A program made the position numbers and the translations under genes. From NCBI RefSeq assembly GCF_013155125.1, contig NZ_CP053564.1:441501-505500 (forward strand): a stretch of DNA of 64,000 nucleotides, read 5' to 3'. This stretch comes from Pseudonocardia broussonetiae (GTDB taxonomy: Bacteria > Actinomycetota > Actinomycetes > Mycobacteriales > Pseudonocardiaceae). The notes under the pieces are model-generated. The model saw nothing but the letters and a program-made list of their open reading frames with translations. It was not told the DNA's origin and made no database searches. How positions within the stretch are numbered: the stretch's first letter is position 1; each line of letters opens with the position of its first letter. Below, piece after piece: positions 63,044 through 64,000 of the stretch.

Positions 63044-63673
63044 GTGGACGACCGGACCGACGAGCTGCGCCACGCCCACGACTCGCTCGCGGAGCTCTAC
63101 GCCGAGCTGTTGCACTCGGTCGTCGACGAGATCCCGCAGGACCGGGCGGTGCTCGCGCTGTTCCACGAGCTGCTCGACGGGCGCACGCAGGTCGCGGACA
63201 TCGGGTGCGGGACGGGGCGGATGGCGGGCCACCTCGCCCGGCTCGGGCTGGAGCCGCGCGGCGTCGACCTCTCCCCGGAGATGGTGCGCGTGGCCCGTCG
63301 CGACCACCCCGGCATCCCGTTCGAGGTCGGTGACCTGCGCCGGCTCCCCTACGCCGACGGCGAGCTCGCGGGCGCGCTGTGCTGGTACTCGCTCATGTAC
63401 CTGCCGCCCGAGGAGCGGGAGCGCGCGTTCGGGGAGGTGGCGCGCGTCGTGCGACCGGGCGGCGTCGTCGCGGTCGCCTTCAAGATGGGCGACGACGCGC
63501 ACCGGCGCGGCGGGGCGGCCGTCGGCGTCGCGTTCGACATCTGGTGGCTCTCGATGGCGGAGGTCGAGCGCCGCCTCGCCGACGCCGGGTTCCGGGTCGT
63601 CTTCACGGCCACCCGGCCGGCGCGGCCCGACGAGCCGCAGCCGCAGGGCTACGTGGTGGCGGAGCGAACCTGA
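63044..63673 (+). CDS. SAM-dependent methyltransferase
   Basis: A 209-residue class I methyltransferase from a GTG: VADIGCGTGRMAGHLARLG (motif I), GVDLSPEMVRVARRDHP, LPYADGELAGALCWYSLMYLPPEE, VVRPGGVVAVAF. UbiE/Methyltransf_11-type. Target unknown. Confidence 0.9.
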   Translation: MDDRTDELRHAHDSLAELYAELLHSVVDEIPQDRAVLALFHELLDGRTQVADIGCGTGRMAGHLARLGLEPRGVDLSPEMVRVARRDHPGIPFEVGDLRRLPYADGELAGALCWYSLMYLPPEERERAFGEVARVVRPGGVVAVAFKMGDDAHRRGGAAVGVAFDIWWLSMAEVERRLADAGFRVVFTATRPARPDEPQPQGYVVAERT

Positions 63674-63720
63674 GCCACCCTTGAGCCATTTCTGAGCCAC
63701 GCCTGAGCCGTTTCTGAGCC
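63671..63720. repeat. Array of five TGAGCC repeats at 11-bp spacing
   Basis: TGAGCC at 63671, 63682, 63693, 63704 and 63715, each exactly 11 bp apart; the first overlaps the methyltransferase stop codon. One-turn phasing places all copies on the same face of the helix, as in a protein-binding array. Confidence 0.75.
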
Positions 63721-63744
63721 AGAGTGGTGCCGTAGTTCTTGCTA

Positions 63745-63764
63745 GTGGCACCGTGTTGTGCCAC
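63745..63764. promoter_or_regulatory. Inverted repeat GTGGCAC-N6-GTGCCAC upstream of the last gene
   Basis: Perfect 7-bp arms with spacer CGTGTT, flanked by two GTGGTGCC copies (63724-63731 and 63766-63773). The second copy abuts the start codon. Candidate operator for autoregulation. Confidence 0.6.
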
Positions 63765-63773
63765 AGTGGTGCC

Positions 63774-64000
63774 ATGGACCTGACCCCGTACGTGGCCTCC
63801 CTCGGCCGCGAGCTGCTGACCGCCGTCGAGGCGGGCGGCGAGGACGCCGGCGCGGTGATCGACCGGCTCACGGCGTCGATGGAGTCGGCGATCCGGCTCG
63901 CGCTGCTGGAGGCGCTGTCGGCCGCCGCGGACGAGATCACCCGCGAGCTCGCCCCCGGCGCGGTCCAGGTGCAGCTGCGCGGGCGTGACCCGCGGTTCGT
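63774..64000 (+). CDS. Partial protein resembling actinobacterial HicB-family antitoxin-like proteins
   Basis: Frame runs off the right edge; 75 residues visible: MDLTPYVASLGRELLTAVEAGG, then DRLTASMESAIRLALLEALS, then ITRELAPGAVQVQLRGRDPRF. From memory this resembles actinobacterial proteins whose C-terminus is a ribbon-helix-helix domain; that part is outside the window. The palindromes upstream would fit an autoregulating DNA-binding protein. Confidence 0.5.
   Translation, partial: MDLTPYVASLGRELLTAVEAGGEDAGAVIDRLTASMESAIRLALLEALSAAADEITRELAPGAVQVQLRGRDPRF

Noticed and set aside
63671..63720. CRISPR array
   Set aside because: The repeat unit is 6 bp with 5-bp gaps, far too short for repeats and spacers; no cas genes in the window.

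Overview
The window is high-GC actinobacterial DNA, most likely from Pseudonocardia or a close relative in the Pseudonocardiaceae. This is inferred from a WhiB protein, a SoxR with a [2Fe-2S] cysteine cluster, an F420-type (DUF385) enzyme, a trans-acting enoyl reductase-like protein, prfB without a programmed frameshift, a prfB-ftsE-ftsX-smpB-ssrA neighbourhood, frequent GTG starts and many 4-nt start/stop overlaps. The species cannot be fixed from the window.

Layout. (1) 1-7.9 kb, chromosome: a tightly overlapping minus-strand operon (two zinc alcohol dehydrogenases, a PfpI-type protein, unknowns), LysR and LuxR regulators, a MetF-like protein, a decayed LuxR fragment and a frameshifted F420-type gene. 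(2) 7,977-28,101: a ~20.1-kb integrative element inserted into a tRNA-Ala(GGC) gene. A 51-bp direct repeat (7926-7976 and 28051-28101) marks the ends. The right end carries a tyrosine integrase fused to a GntR-type domain. Inside are a control block (NUDIX, XRE/PLD-like, excisionase-like HTH, WhiB) and a collinear transfer operon (DUF2637 protein, VirD4-like coupling ATPase, DUF4913-like protein, MobF relaxase-helicase). No mating-pair channel genes are seen, so it is best read as an integrative mobilizable element. Lower-GC cargo sits near both ends: a cytoplasmic PQQ-like beta-propeller protein by attL; TcmP with its three-Cys (Gp37/Gp68) partner and a membrane pentapeptide-like protein beside the integrase. 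(3) 28-36 kb, chromosome: S9 peptidase, RidA/MarR pair with two clear operators, DsbA-like and MauE-like proteins, an FeS-type photolyase, a VIT family transporter, an MFS pump. (4) 36-42 kb: a GntR-controlled operon that looks like biuret/allophanate catabolism: amidase domain of allophanate hydrolase, two biuret-hydrolase-like cysteine hydrolases, an NCS2-like permease, an AtzH-like protein, and the allophanate hydrolase C-terminal domain as a separate gene. (5) 42-50 kb: enoyl reductase-like protein, TerD-AIM24 fusion, SRPBCC protein, tmRNA, amidohydrolase, smpB, ftsX, ftsE, prfB. (6) 50-64 kb: PadR regulator, two acyl-CoA dehydrogenases, a RHH/PIN toxin-antitoxin-like pair, tyrosine phosphatase, acyl-CoA ligase, secreted hydrolase, SoxR with a divergent SDR-QueA operon, a lytic transglycosylase behind a structured leader, an S4 protein, an OafA-like acyltransferase, a methyltransferase and the start of a last gene behind an unusual repeat array.

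A dispersed hairpin repeat (CGTGAGTGG...CCACTCACG) occurs four times in the right-hand chromosomal part, twice supplying a gene's stop codon and once lying in frame inside the amidase gene.
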